A stretch of 64,000 nt of DNA, taken from the NCBI GenBank assembly GCA_038213375.1, contig JBBQTB010000009.1:1-64000 (forward strand). Direction: 5' to 3'. Under the pieces are notes generated by a model that was given only the letters and a program-made list of their open reading frames with translations, searched no databases and had not been told where the DNA came from. This stretch comes from JAAUTT01 sp038213375 (GTDB lineage Bacteria; Bacteroidota; Bacteroidia; Bacteroidales; JAAUTT01). Below, piece by piece: positions 26,573 through 35,491 of this stretch. The translations under genes were made by a program, and so were the position numbers. How positions within the stretch are numbered: the first letter of the stretch is position 1; each line of letters begins with the position of its first letter.

Positions 26573-26806
26573 TTATTCTAATGGGTCAATCTTATGAAAT
26601 TCAGGATTATCCATTTGACCTTGATTCCAATTATCTGATAATTTAGTTCTATGCAATTCAGCCCAATCTTGAATTAATCTAATAGCTCTGCGAGGAATAT
26701 TTCCTTCTATCATATCCCCCGTGTCTATGCTGAACAATCCCAAGTAATCACCATATTTTGCATGAAAATGTGGTATTACCGCAAATTGGGTGATGGACAA
26801 TTGCAA
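26573..26806 (-). pseudogene. DUF4160-domain protein, 5'-truncated
   Basis: About 77 codons with the DUF4160 core PHFHAKYGDYLGLFSIDTG, PRRAIRLIQDWAELH and a C-terminal EFHKIDPLE. Family members normally start with about 20 residues before the PPHFHA motif (MPTI..FYGI..); here these are absent and no ATG is present, only a TTG at 26806. The break falls at GCAACCAACG, the reverse complement of the CGTTGGYTGC motif that ends the direct repeat at 26284-26293. The gene was probably cut when the cassette was joined. Expression from TTG is possible, so it may not be fully dead. Confidence 0.6.
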
Positions 26807-26845
26807 CCAACGACAGTCTATAGCCTAATATCTTAAGGCCTCCAA

Positions 26846-27295
26846 TTACAGCCTCACTTTTATTACCACTTTTTTCACCTTCACTTTCTCGTCAACAGCA
26901 ACTCCCGGTAAATGAGCGTCACTTGGAAAAAGCACAGCAAAATTTCCCGGACGTAAAATCACATAATCACCTTTGCCATCGTAAAACTCAATGTCTTTTT
27001 CGGGATTGTAAGGCGTATTCACTTTCATACCTTTTGGTGTGGCAACACCTATTTTTTCTTCGCCCGAAATCAGAATCTGAATGTCGGCATATTTCTGATG
27101 AGCTTCCCATCTAGTGTCGTCAGCATCTTTTGTTTCGTATTCGCTAACCACCGCAAAAATATCGTCTTCTACAATCGTATGACGGCCAATATCGAGGCGT
27201 GCCAAATCGTAATTGTTAATGTAACTTAATGCCACAGCCAGCCTTATATTTATTGCGGCATATATCCTTGAATTTGCAAGTTGATCAATAATCAT
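26846..27295 (-). CDS. YhcH/YjgK/YiaL-family protein (DUF386)
   Basis: A 149-residue beta-sandwich (cupin-like) protein: GRHTIVEDDIFAVVSEYETK, WEAHQKYADIQILISGEEKI and VLFPSDAHLPGVAV, the last holding the conserved His/Asp metal-site residues. The family (EbgC, NanQ/YhcH) acts on sugar anomers such as sialic acid or beta-galactosides. No sugar operon is adjacent, so its substrate is open. It is divergent from era, with about 106 bases between. Confidence 0.88.
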   Translation of the reverse strand: MIIDQLANSRIYAAINIRLAVALSYINNYDLARLDIGRHTIVEDDIFAVVSEYETKDADDTRWEAHQKYADIQILISGEEKIGVATPKGMKVNTPYNPEKDIEFYDGKGDYVILRPGNFAVLFPSDAHLPGVAVDEKVKVKKVVIKVRL

Positions 27296-27374
27296 AATAT
27301 TCCATAGTTTTATTTTTCAAAGGTATAGAAATTGACGAGGAAAAAACGGATAGAATATCTTCAAATTATTGTCT

Positions 27375-27382
27375 TATCTTTG
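27375..27382 (+). promoter_or_regulatory. Likely -7 promoter element of era
   Basis: TATCTTTG fits the Bacteroidota -7 consensus TAnnTTTG and lies 20 bases before the era start codon. No clear -33 TTTG is seen at the usual distance, so confidence is limited. Confidence 0.45.
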
Positions 27383-27401
27383 CGCGGTTAATTAAATAGA
27401 A

Positions 27402-28283
27402 ATGACGCATAAATCGGGCTTTGTAAATATAATTGGTAATCCAAACGTAGGTAAATCGACATTATTAAATGTTTTGTTAGGAGAAAGACTTTCCATTGTT
27501 ACTTCAAAAGCCCAAACCACACGCCACCGAATACTGGGAATTGTTAATACAGATGAATATCAGATAGTTTATTCTGACACTCCTGGAATATTGAAGCCTC
27601 ACTATAAAATGCACGAAGCCATGATGAGTTTCGTAAAAACAGCTATTGACGATGCTGACGTGTTGCTTTATGTAACCGATGTGGTGGAGACAATGGATAA
27701 AAATATTGAGTATATCGAAAAGGTAAATAAAAGCGAGGCTCCTGTGCTTTTGGTCATCAATAAAATTGATCTCTGCAAAGAAAATGAACTCGAATCATTG
27801 ATTGTCAGATGGAAAGAACTAATGCCGCGAGCGGAAGTTATTCCGGTATCGGCGCTAAAAAAGTTTAATATAGAAACTGTCTTCTCACGCATTCTGGAAC
27901 AACTAAAGGAAGGACCCGCTTATTACGATAAGGACGCTCTTACCGATAAATCCGAACGGTTTTTCGTGTCCGAAATCATTCGCGAAAAAATATTTTCCAA
28001 TTATCAGAAAGAAATTCCATATTCGGTAGAAGTGGGTGTTGAACTTTTTAAAGAGGACGATACAATGATTAATATAAAGGCAGTAATAATCTGTTCGCGC
28101 GAAACACAAAAAGGGATTCTTATCGGAAAAGGAGGTTTGGCTTTGAAAAAAGTTGGTAGCCAGGCTCGTTTTGATATTGAAAAGTTTTTTGGCAAAAAGG
28201 TCTTTCTCGAAATGTTTGTAAAAGTAATGAAAGATTGGCGTGACAGTGATCGTCTGCTGAAAGAGTTTGGGTATAATATGTAA
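27402..28283 (+). CDS. era: GTPase Era
   Basis: A 293-residue ribosome-assembly GTPase. G motifs: GNPNVGKST (G1), QTTRHR (G2), DTPG (G3), NKID (G4) and VSALK (G5). The C-terminal KH domain carries GILIGKGGLALKKVGSQAR and binds the 3' end of 16S rRNA. Length and domain order match Era throughout. It is followed 107 bases later by der on the same strand, a common pairing of two ribosome-biogenesis GTPases in Bacteroidota. Confidence 0.97.
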   Translation: MTHKSGFVNIIGNPNVGKSTLLNVLLGERLSIVTSKAQTTRHRILGIVNTDEYQIVYSDTPGILKPHYKMHEAMMSFVKTAIDDADVLLYVTDVVETMDKNIEYIEKVNKSEAPVLLVINKIDLCKENELESLIVRWKELMPRAEVIPVSALKKFNIETVFSRILEQLKEGPAYYDKDALTDKSERFFVSEIIREKIFSNYQKEIPYSVEVGVELFKEDDTMINIKAVIICSRETQKGILIGKGGLALKKVGSQARFDIEKFFGKKVFLEMFVKVMKDWRDSDRLLKEFGYNM

Positions 28284-28390
28284 GGTAATCGTAAGATATA
28301 AGTTGTAAGCAGAAGAAAAGAAGGGAAGTAAAAGAGTAATCTTGTCGCTTGAATCCCGAAATATTTGAATCGTAAATCTAAAATAAATAG

Positions 28391-29698
28391 ATGAGTAATA
28401 TAGTAGCAATTGTAGGACGTCCGAACGTTGGTAAATCAACACTTTTTAACCGCTTAACCGGACGGAAAGATGCGATTGTGGATGAAATTTCAGGTGTAAC
28501 ACGCGATAGGCATTATGGTCTGGTAGAATGGCAGGGGCGCGAGTTCACTGTGATTGACACAGGTGGGTATGTAACCAACTCCGATGATGTTTTCGAAGAA
28601 GAAATTCGCAAACAAGTGATTCTGGCAATCGACGAGGCCGATGTGATCTTGTTTTTAGTTGATGTTTATAATGGTATCACCGATCTTGACGAGGGTGTGA
28701 CGGCGATTCTCCGCCGTAGTCGCAAAAAAGTAATACTAGTAGTAAATAAAGTAGATAATCTGGAACGTCAATATGATTCACAAGTTTTCTACAAACTTGG
28801 GTTAGGTGAATTTTTTACCATATCCTCGATGAGTGGGAGCGGGAGTGGTGATTTACTCGATAAAGTAATTGAATTTTTACCTCCCGAACCTTCCCGGGAA
28901 GACGATGCCGGCGTACCCCGTATTGCCATCGTTGGTCGTCCAAATGTGGGGAAATCATCATTGGTAAATGCTCTGTTGGGTGAAGAAAGAAACATTGTTA
29001 CTCCTATTGCCGGAACAACCCGCGACTCCATTCATACACGCTACCGGAAATTTAACCACGACTTTTACATCATCGATACGGCGGGAGTGCGCAAGAAAAC
29101 AAAGGTGGAAGAAGATCTTGAGTTCTATTCGGTGATGCGTGCGATACGCTCCATTGAGGATTCGGATGTATGTTTGCTTCTTCTTGATGCAACACGTGGT
29201 ATTGAAGCCCAGGATTTGAATATCTTCCATCTTATTCAGAAGAACAGGAAAGGAATTGTAATTCTGGTAAATAAATGGGATTTAATCGAAAAAGATACGA
29301 ACTCAACCAAAGAGTATGAAAAGAGGATCCTTGAGCGGATTGCTCCTTATACCGATATTCCAATTATTTTTACATCAACCATCACCAAACAACGGTTACA
29401 AAAAGTACTCGATACCGCGGTGGAAGTGTCTCAGAACCGCAAACAACGCATCACAACGTCGAAATTGAACGATTTGATGCTTCAAGAGATTGAGAAAAAT
29501 CCTCCTCCTGCACTTAAAGGGAAATATGTGAAGATTAAGTATGTTACGCAGTTACCGACAGGTACTCCACAGTTTGCATTCTTTTGCAATCAGCCACAAT
29601 ATGTGAAGGATCCATATAAACGATTTATTGAAAACCGTATGCGCGAGCATTTTAACTTTACAGGCGTGCCAATTCAAATATATTTTAGGGAGAAATAG
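28391..29698 (+). CDS. der: GTPase Der (EngA)
   Basis: A 435-residue double GTPase needed for 50S subunit assembly. The first G domain has GRPNVGKST, DTGG and NKVD; the second from about residue 175 has GRPNVGKSS, DTAG and NKWD. A C-terminal KH-like domain (KYVKIKYVTQLPTGTPQFAF, ending FTGVPIQIYFREK) closes it. All key motifs are intact and the length is normal. It probably shares a transcript with era upstream. Confidence 0.97.
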   Translation: MSNIVAIVGRPNVGKSTLFNRLTGRKDAIVDEISGVTRDRHYGLVEWQGREFTVIDTGGYVTNSDDVFEEEIRKQVILAIDEADVILFLVDVYNGITDLDEGVTAILRRSRKKVILVVNKVDNLERQYDSQVFYKLGLGEFFTISSMSGSGSGDLLDKVIEFLPPEPSREDDAGVPRIAIVGRPNVGKSSLVNALLGEERNIVTPIAGTTRDSIHTRYRKFNHDFYIIDTAGVRKKTKVEEDLEFYSVMRAIRSIEDSDVCLLLLDATRGIEAQDLNIFHLIQKNRKGIVILVNKWDLIEKDTNSTKEYEKRILERIAPYTDIPIIFTSTITKQRLQKVLDTAVEVSQNRKQRITTSKLNDLMLQEIEKNPPPALKGKYVKIKYVTQLPTGTPQFAFFCNQPQYVKDPYKRFIENRMREHFNFTGVPIQIYFREK

Positions 29699-29755
29699 GG
29701 TTGGGAATTTAAAATACCAATTGGTTCTTCATTATTTTTGATAAACCTACCTGAT

Positions 29756-30814
29756 TTAATTAATCAATTGTTTTTGATTGTTTAATTGGCCGATTGTTTT
29801 ATTCATTTTAAATTTATCCTTAAGTTTTAAAAATGGAAGTTCAATTAAGTTATATGAAAGTGCAGCCGCAATGAATATGTAACAAATGTTATAAGGAAAC
29901 TTTGAAAATATCCCCAAAGATTCCGAAAAAAACATTTCTTGCCAGATGTAAATACTATATGATAAAACTCCAAGGTAATTCATTATACGATTATTGAGAA
30001 AGCTAAACCAAATGTTTTCCTTATAATTAATTGAAATGATGATGATTAGTCCTATGCAAATATTAGTTATTGTTCCAAAAGAACCAGCAAAAGCAATAGT
30101 TAAATGTTCTAAAAACTTAAAATCGGGAAAGAACAATGTCACTATCCTTTTAGTTACCAAGCAGGCTATGAGAAGAAGAAACGGCGTTACCAGTAATTTT
30201 TTTGCATTACTCTGCAGATAGGAAAGTATTTTATTATAATAGATGGCAAAAAGGCAACCCCACATAAGGGAATCTGCTCTTGTAAATAAATGCATCACAG
30301 GGACATCTGTAAATAATCTAACAAAAGGGACAATGATTATTATAGTGACCGCAAAATGAATTCTGTAATTTCTGAAAAAGTAAAATATACAAGGCCAAAT
30401 CAAATAGAAATGTTCTTCAACGGATAATGACCAAAAATGTTCACTTTCCATATCCACAGGATAATGAAAATATTTAGTATAGGTGAGGGAAGTAATCCAA
30501 GAAAAAGTAGTTAGATGAAATACATTCGATAATTGTAAAATAAAATAAACCAGCAATATGAAATAATAAACAGGAAAAATCCTGATTACTCTTCTTACAT
30601 AAAAATTCTTTAATGAAATGAAGCCAAATTTATTCTCTTCTTTAATAAGTAATAATGTAATTAGAAATCCTGAGATAACAAAGAATATATTTACCCCTAT
30701 TTGAGCACCGGGGGCATCCAAATGCTTAAAATTGTTAATCAGCACATGACCGAATAGAACAAAAATTATACTAATAGCCCTTAGTCCGTTTAAACTTGGA
30801 ATTTTCTCCTTCAT
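29756..30814 (-). CDS. Acyltransferase-3 family membrane protein
   Basis: A 352-residue integral membrane acyltransferase (OafA/YrhL/Nod-like). It begins SLNGLRAISIIFVLFGHV, with the catalytic His of the first helix, then VRRVIRIFPVYYFILLVYF and HFWSLSVEEHFYLIWP, the family signatures. About ten hydrophobic segments follow. These enzymes O-acetylate or acylate cell-surface sugars across the inner membrane. It is convergent with der. A small secreted protein lies 9 bases upstream on the same strand, probably in the same transcript. Its acceptor glycan is unknown. Confidence 0.88.
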   Translation of the reverse strand: MKEKIPSLNGLRAISIIFVLFGHVLINNFKHLDAPGAQIGVNIFFVISGFLITLLLIKEENKFGFISLKNFYVRRVIRIFPVYYFILLVYFILQLSNVFHLTTFSWITSLTYTKYFHYPVDMESEHFWSLSVEEHFYLIWPCIFYFFRNYRIHFAVTIIIIVPFVRLFTDVPVMHLFTRADSLMWGCLFAIYYNKILSYLQSNAKKLLVTPFLLLIACLVTKRIVTLFFPDFKFLEHLTIAFAGSFGTITNICIGLIIIISINYKENIWFSFLNNRIMNYLGVLSYSIYIWQEMFFSESLGIFSKFPYNICYIFIAAALSYNLIELPFLKLKDKFKMNKTIGQLNNQKQLIN

Positions 30815-30823
30815 GATTTTTCC

Positions 30824-31192
30824 TTAAACAATTAGTTTTTGGGTTAATATTTTAGGCAGTGCTGAGGAAACGGTGCTTATACATTCGCAATACGCCCGAA
30901 TCAGTAAAGAATATTGATTTTTCTCACAAACGAAATTTAATAAACTAAGTTCAGTATTGTGACGCATATAATTGAACAATTCGCCTTGCAGCATGGTATT
31001 CAGTTTATTTTCTAAAGCTTTTTCTTTTGGCTCTCCATCAATATTTTCTCCGGAAGCAGAAACTTTACCCCCTGTTGTCACTGATTGTGCATTTAAGGCT
31101 TGTGTGAACGGAAAAAATAACAAGAAGGCGTACACCTGCAAGTTGAATATTTTTTTTATAGTTATTAGGTATTTTGGTTTTTGAACAGTCAA
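30824..31192 (-). CDS. Hypothetical secreted protein
   Basis: A 122-residue protein I do not recognise. The N-terminus has a charged start and a hydrophobic run (VYAFLLFFPFTQALNAQ) that looks like a signal peptide cut near residue 36. The mature part is helical, with three Cys (FVCEKN, AYCECIS) and no catalytic motif. It precedes the acyltransferase-3 gene by nine bases, so they are likely co-expressed. Function unknown. Confidence 0.55.
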   Translation of the reverse strand: MTVQKPKYLITIKKIFNLQVYAFLLFFPFTQALNAQSVTTGGKVSASGENIDGEPKEKALENKLNTMLQGELFNYMRHNTELSLLNFVCEKNQYSLLIRAYCECISTVSSALPKILTQKLIV

Positions 31193-31586
31193 TAGATAAG
31201 GGTTTACTATATGTGTGATTTATGTCAAATATAATCTATTTTTCAGCAATTTAGCTAGGAAAAAATGGTGTTGAAAATAAATTAGTTGCAAGGATATCAT
31301 AACTGGAGTCAATACAAAAACTTGTTTTGGGTTTGTAAATGGTGTGTTCCCAACACATTGAATCGTCTTTCAAAACAGAATTTAATATACGTTAATGCAT
31401 ATGCGCTACCCTCGAATGTGTATATGATATCAAAACCTCACAGTGAAAATGTTCAAATAAAATCATGCAAATTTTAAAAATATTCTTAATCCATTTTAAA
31501 CCTTTTTCCAAAAGCACAGTCAAAGGTGCAAATACAATTATTTGACAATTATTAAAAAAGGTATTAATTAATTTAAATGAATGATT
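31193..31586. other. Intergenic, nothing recognised
   Basis: Divergent AT-rich spacer of about 394 bases. A 63-codon plus-strand frame at 31286-31477 has no homology, signal or context and is not supported. Promoters for both flanking genes are expected here. Confidence 0.5.
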
Positions 31587-32624
31587 ATGAAAACAAGAAA
31601 CATCAATGTGGCGTTTTTCTTTTTGTTTATGACCATGGGATTATGGTTATCCTCCTGTACTAAGGATGCATCAAGCCCATCAACAAGTGACAATGTCCTT
31701 ACAAATCAACAGGCAGTGCAGGTGCAAAATTCCGATGCCCAGGATGCCCTTGCAGATAAAACCGAGGAAGATATTGATAACCATCTTGAAGAACTGCAAA
31801 ATAATAATTATGCAGCTTCCTCAGTCAAATCAGTTCTTTCCGATCCAATGGATACATTAATCATCACGGTTGATCATCCTGATACTACTACATTCCCCAA
31901 AGTGGTCACGCTTAATTATTACAGCTATAAGGATGACTCTTTCAACGAAAGTATTATTAAAAATGGTAAAATTACTATCACTGTCAATGTTGCTGATACC
32001 AAACACCCAAGGTTAATTTCCCGGGCATTTGTGTTCACTAATTTTGCTGTAACTACCGATAGCACAACCGTAATTTTGAATGGTACAAGGACGGTAAATC
32101 GCCAAAAAGACACTTACAAGCTAAAGGGGCTTGAATCGGCAAGGATTGCAGTAACAGACCATATTACAGCAGCTCTGAAATATGCGGTTACAACTACGGG
32201 TAAAAACGACACTCTTACCTTTACGCGTAATGTGAACAAATTGCGTACTGCCGTCTCCTATTACAAAAATGTTAACTATAAGGCTGCTGAACCATCATAT
32301 AATTTAACACATTTACGTTTCAAACATGAATCTTCAATGGATTCGCTAACCTATACCGGCATTGTGGAAGGTATTAACGAAAAAGGAGAGCCATATACAA
32401 AAACTGTTACAGACCCACTTATCATTACTCAATATAAAGGCAGTCTGGTTATATCAGCAGGTACAATCACGTATGTAGTAGGTACAAGGGTCTCCTATCA
32501 GGTATCATTTATGGAGGACACTGTACACAAGCATTACACACTGGTTACCGTGAAAGATAATCTCACCGGCAAGACAAAAAGTTTTGATCGTAAGTTTGGA
32601 AACCTATTCAAAAGATGGTGGTAA
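31587..32624 (+). CDS. Hypothetical lipoprotein
   Basis: A 345-residue protein starting at the ATG at 31587 (an ATG two codons earlier is possible). The signal FFLFMTMGLWLSSC ends in a lipobox with Cys24, so it is an anchored lipoprotein. The mature part starts with a Ser/Thr/Asp/Gln-rich linker and continues as beta-rich sequence with repeated short strands (GKITITVNVADTKHPR, TVILNGTRTVNRQKDTY, GIVEGINEKGEPYTKTV). No known domain is recognised. It is monocistronic with a terminator downstream. Likely faces the periplasm or the cell surface. Confidence 0.7.
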   Translation: MKTRNINVAFFFLFMTMGLWLSSCTKDASSPSTSDNVLTNQQAVQVQNSDAQDALADKTEEDIDNHLEELQNNNYAASSVKSVLSDPMDTLIITVDHPDTTTFPKVVTLNYYSYKDDSFNESIIKNGKITITVNVADTKHPRLISRAFVFTNFAVTTDSTTVILNGTRTVNRQKDTYKLKGLESARIAVTDHITAALKYAVTTTGKNDTLTFTRNVNKLRTAVSYYKNVNYKAAEPSYNLTHLRFKHESSMDSLTYTGIVEGINEKGEPYTKTVTDPLIITQYKGSLVISAGTITYVVGTRVSYQVSFMEDTVHKHYTLVTVKDNLTGKTKSFDRKFGNLFKRWW

Positions 32625-32988
32625 AACTTTCAACCAAATAAAGAGGCTTGCTTGAATGTAATTTTGGCAACCTATTTGGAATAAGTTTCGAATTCAATAT
32701 TTATTTTCAGGAAAAGACCTTGCAGACATAGGTTTCATAAGTAAAAAGTGTATTTTAACCGATACACTTTTTCTTTTTAATGGAGTGTTGCAATAGGCAT
32801 AAAAGCCAAATTTAATGGACTGAAGGCAATTACCAAAAATAAACAGGGCGATTTTTTCTTTTTAGCAAATTTTCAAAATCGTCGCGTCCGTAAAATTGAT
32901 GTATTTGAAGAGTTTCTATATTTGTCGGAGATGGGCTATAAAATTGCTAATTATTTCGTCTTATTACTTACTAATTGTTACTTTCGAT
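32625..32988. other. Intergenic, holds a terminator
   Basis: Spacer of 364 bases between convergent genes. Apart from the hairpin at 32743-32772, no gene is supported. Confidence 0.5.
32743..32780 (+). terminator. Intrinsic terminator
   Basis: Perfect 11-bp stem AAAAAGTGTAT/ATACACTTTTT around an eight-base loop, with CTTTTT following. It lies about 120 bases after the lipoprotein gene and can work in both directions. Confidence 0.7.
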
Positions 32989-33333
32989 TTATTTGCACGT
33001 ATCTTTTATCATGTAATTTGTATCAACCGCTAAAGTATTTAACTGGCATGTATCGGAGTATTGCTGATGAACAGTTTTAGTATTTATATTTCCGAGAAAT
33101 AGAAAATAGGCTAGACAAACTGTTGCACAGCCAGCTTTTAAACCAAGAGCTTTCATCGAAAAAAGCCATATTAGCGCACCTGCAAATGAGTTGGAATGTA
33201 CTTTATAACACGATTTTTTCATCAGAAAATAATAGTTTAACCGATCTTCAACGGACTTATCAGGTTCAATACCTGGATTGTCGTTTATAATTGAATTTCT
33301 TAACAAATAATCGGTGTTTGTACATTTTTTCAT
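32989..33333 (-). CDS. Small membrane protein after sigma factor
   Basis: A 114-residue protein of unknown family. It has a soluble N-terminal part (residues 1-50), a hydrophobic stretch (AGALIWLFSMKALGLKAGCA and on to residue 80) that predicts one or two membrane segments, and a short Cys-containing tail. It starts 31 bases after the stop of the sigma-factor gene on the same strand. By position and topology it may be an anti-sigma-like partner, but no zinc-finger or FecR motif is visible, so this is only a guess. Confidence 0.5.
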   Translation of the reverse strand: MKKCTNTDYLLRNSIINDNPGIEPDKSVEDRLNYYFLMKKSCYKVHSNSFAGALIWLFSMKALGLKAGCATVCLAYFLFLGNINTKTVHQQYSDTCQLNTLAVDTNYMIKDTCK

Positions 33334-33364
33334 ACTTGCTATTTTTTTGAATAATCGTTGTTTG

Positions 33365-33964
33365 CTAATTAAAATGTTTCAAGGCATTTTCATATCTCAC
33401 TAACCGCCAGGCAAGTCGCTTTCGGGTGTAAAACAACCTCGATTTAACTGTCCCCTCTGAAATGTCAAGTATTTGGCCGATGTCTTTTAAGGAAAATCCT
33501 TCACGGTAATGCAATAAAAAAACAGTTTTGTGTATTTCTTCGAAATTTTCGAGTTCACAAAATAAATCCCTTGTAAAATCTTCAATATCTATTTCATGGG
33601 TATCGAAATCAGGTTCATCATCATCAAATAAATTTTCGGTAACTACATCAAAATCAGATTGTTTGCATAATTCCAATCTCCGATATTCGTTCTTGCACAT
33701 GTTATGTGCTATACTGAAAATCCAGGTCGAAAATTTCCGTGACTTATCGAACGAATCGATTTTATCAATCACTTTTACAAATAATTCCTGGAGAAAGTCC
33801 TGAGCTTTTTCGTTGGAATTGCCCAACATCCTATAGAAATAATATAGTAATCGTTTACTATACCGTTGGTACAGCAAGTTAAAAGCACCCGAGTCGCCGG
33901 TAATCATCAGCGAAACAAGTTGCTCATCGGAACTATCGTTGTAGGAGTGTTTAAAACTGAACAT
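33365..33964 (-). CDS. ECF-type RNA polymerase sigma factor
   Basis: A 199-residue ECF-type sigma-70 factor. Region 2 is DSGAFNLLYQRYSKRLLYYF with DFLQELFVKV and FSTWIFSIAHNMCKNEYRR; an acidic linker (DDDEPDFDTHEIDIEDF) follows; region 4 is FLLHYREGFSLKDIGQIL with EGTVKSRLFYTRKRL. It redirects RNA polymerase to a small regulon. Its ATG abuts the stop of the upstream DUF3098 gene, so the two are translationally linked. The family is certain; the signal is unknown. Confidence 0.92.
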   Translation of the reverse strand: MFSFKHSYNDSSDEQLVSLMITGDSGAFNLLYQRYSKRLLYYFYRMLGNSNEKAQDFLQELFVKVIDKIDSFDKSRKFSTWIFSIAHNMCKNEYRRLELCKQSDFDVVTENLFDDDEPDFDTHEIDIEDFTRDLFCELENFEEIHKTVFLLHYREGFSLKDIGQILDISEGTVKSRLFYTRKRLAWRLVRYENALKHFN

Positions 33965-34192
33965 TTATTTTTTTGAGCGAACCATGATAGAAATACCAAT
34001 AAATATATAACCTGATAGTAAAAGAATGGGAGCCAGTGTTACTTTATTCCATGCATAAACCTTAGATTCAAATGATTGGGCATTTACTGGTGTCCATCCT
34101 AAAACTATATAACCTAAAAGTAAGAGTAATATTCCGAGTATAAACCATTTGATATTCAATTTAAGAAAATTTAACGATTGTACGTTCATCAT
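33965..34192 (-). CDS. DUF3098 small membrane protein
   Basis: A 75-residue protein with two membrane helices: IKWFILGILLLLLGYIVLGW and LAPILLLSGYIFIGISIMV. The arrangement, with a short loop containing KVTLAPILLLSGY, fits DUF3098, a Bacteroidota-specific family often near cell-division genes. Here it is instead the first gene of a unit with an ECF sigma factor, stop and start touching (TAA then ATG). Role unknown. Confidence 0.72.
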   Translation of the reverse strand: MMNVQSLNFLKLNIKWFILGILLLLLGYIVLGWTPVNAQSFESKVYAWNKVTLAPILLLSGYIFIGISIMVRSKK

Positions 34193-34439
34193 TCTTTTTT
34201 AATATCGGTACACCGAAAAACAAAAAGGTTCACGAACAGTTGAAAAAAAACTTTTTCAACCTTTAAAATTCTTATCGAAATTGCGTCGAAAGGCTTCAGT
34301 TTTTATGGTTTCGCGTTTCAGGAAAAAATTTGTTATAAATGAAAACACCTTTTAATTTTATATTATTCAGTAAAAAAAAACATACACGAAAAATTAAAAA
34401 ATGCTTTTACTTTGTCTCATAAAATAAAAAATAGCTATC

Positions 34440-35363
34440 ATGAAAATACAACTGATAATTTTTTCGTTTTTCTTCTTTATTATATCAATAACAAACGTGA
34501 GCGCCCAACCCAAAATGATTAAACTTTGGTCATCGAATCCGCCGGGATCAATTTCTGATACTTCTTATCAGGAAATAATAAAAACCACTGATATTCTCAG
34601 AATCGAAAAAGTTATTGATCCAACAATTACTGTTTATCTGCCTTCAGGCGAAAAGGCCACTGGGTCAGCTGTCATCATTTGTCCCGGAGGTGGTTATGGT
34701 ATTCTGGCTTACGATTATGAAGGCACTGAAATTGCCAAGTGGTATAATTCAATTGGAGTTGCAGGCATCGTGCTAAAATACAGACTTCCGAACGATGTAA
34801 TCATGCAGAACAAAAGCATCGGCCCCTTGCAGGATGCTCAGGAAGCCATCCGGATTGTTCGTAGAAAAGCCAAGGAGTGGAATATAAAACCAAATAAAAT
34901 TGGAATTATGGGTTTTTCTGCCGGAGGTCATTTAGCAGCAACCGTATCAACACATTATAGCCAAAAGGTTTATGAGATAAAGGATAGTACAAGCGCACGA
35001 CCTGATTTTTCAGTATTGATTTATCCTGTAATCTCGATGAATAAGGAGTTAACTCACAGTGGTTCACGAACAAATTTGCTGGGCAAAAACCCTGATCAGG
35101 CACTTGTTGATCTCTTCTCCAACGAATTACAGGTAACCAATGATACTCCTCCTGCATTTCTCGTTCATGCACTTAATGATAATGGAGTGCCAGTTCAGAA
35201 CAGTATCAATTACCTTATGGCTTTAAAAAACAATAATGTATCCGGTGAGCTTCATATTTACGAAAAAGGAGGACATGGTTTTAGCATGAGAAAAACCGAT
35301 GGTACTGAAGGATATTGGCCTGAATCTTTAATGAGGTGGATGAAGGTGAAGGGGTTGTTGTAA
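34440..35363 (+). CDS. Secreted alpha/beta hydrolase, acetyl-esterase-like
   Basis: A 307-residue protein with a signal peptide (to about ISITNVSAQ, residue 22). It has the alpha/beta-hydrolase fold of carbohydrate esterases: oxyanion segment VIICPGGGYGILAYDYEG, nucleophile elbow IMGFSAGGHLAATVS, then AFLVHALNDNGVPVQNS (Asp) and EKGGHGFSM (His), completing the triad. Relatives deacetylate xylan or other plant sugars in the periplasm. It is convergent with an orphan GH92 gene across a shared terminator. Substrate not proven. Confidence 0.85.
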   Translation: MKIQLIIFSFFFFIISITNVSAQPKMIKLWSSNPPGSISDTSYQEIIKTTDILRIEKVIDPTITVYLPSGEKATGSAVIICPGGGYGILAYDYEGTEIAKWYNSIGVAGIVLKYRLPNDVIMQNKSIGPLQDAQEAIRIVRRKAKEWNIKPNKIGIMGFSAGGHLAATVSTHYSQKVYEIKDSTSARPDFSVLIYPVISMNKELTHSGSRTNLLGKNPDQALVDLFSNELQVTNDTPPAFLVHALNDNGVPVQNSINYLMALKNNNVSGELHIYEKGGHGFSMRKTDGTEGYWPESLMRWMKVKGLL

Positions 35364-35445
35364 CGATTAATTATATTATAACATATTTAAGCAGACATAT
35401 TTACCCTGAAAATATAGTGTTAATATAATTTCAGTTGAAATTAGG

Positions 35446-35482
35446 TAAAGTAAAGTGTAGCATCTTGCTGCGCTTTACTTTA
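35446..35482. terminator. Bidirectional terminator
   Basis: A 17-bp stem (TAAAGTAAAG/CTTTACTTTA extended inward by TGTAGCA/TGCTGCG with two wobble pairs) and a three-base loop, between the convergent esterase and GH92 genes. The arms supply T-rich tails in both directions. Confidence 0.75.
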
Positions 35483-35491
35483 ACCAAACAC

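Noticed and set aside
25200..26829. Inverted 17-base match (about 25200-25216 versus 26813-26829) as ends of a transposon
   Set aside because: Only 15 of 17 bases match, and the core GGCTATAG-like word is nearly self-complementary; too weak to call terminal repeats.
27903..28442. 179-codon minus-strand ORF opposite era
   Set aside because: Shadow of era and the start of der, which have complete GTPase motifs.
31286..31477. 63-codon plus-strand ORF
   Set aside because: No recognisable features in a divergent promoter spacer.
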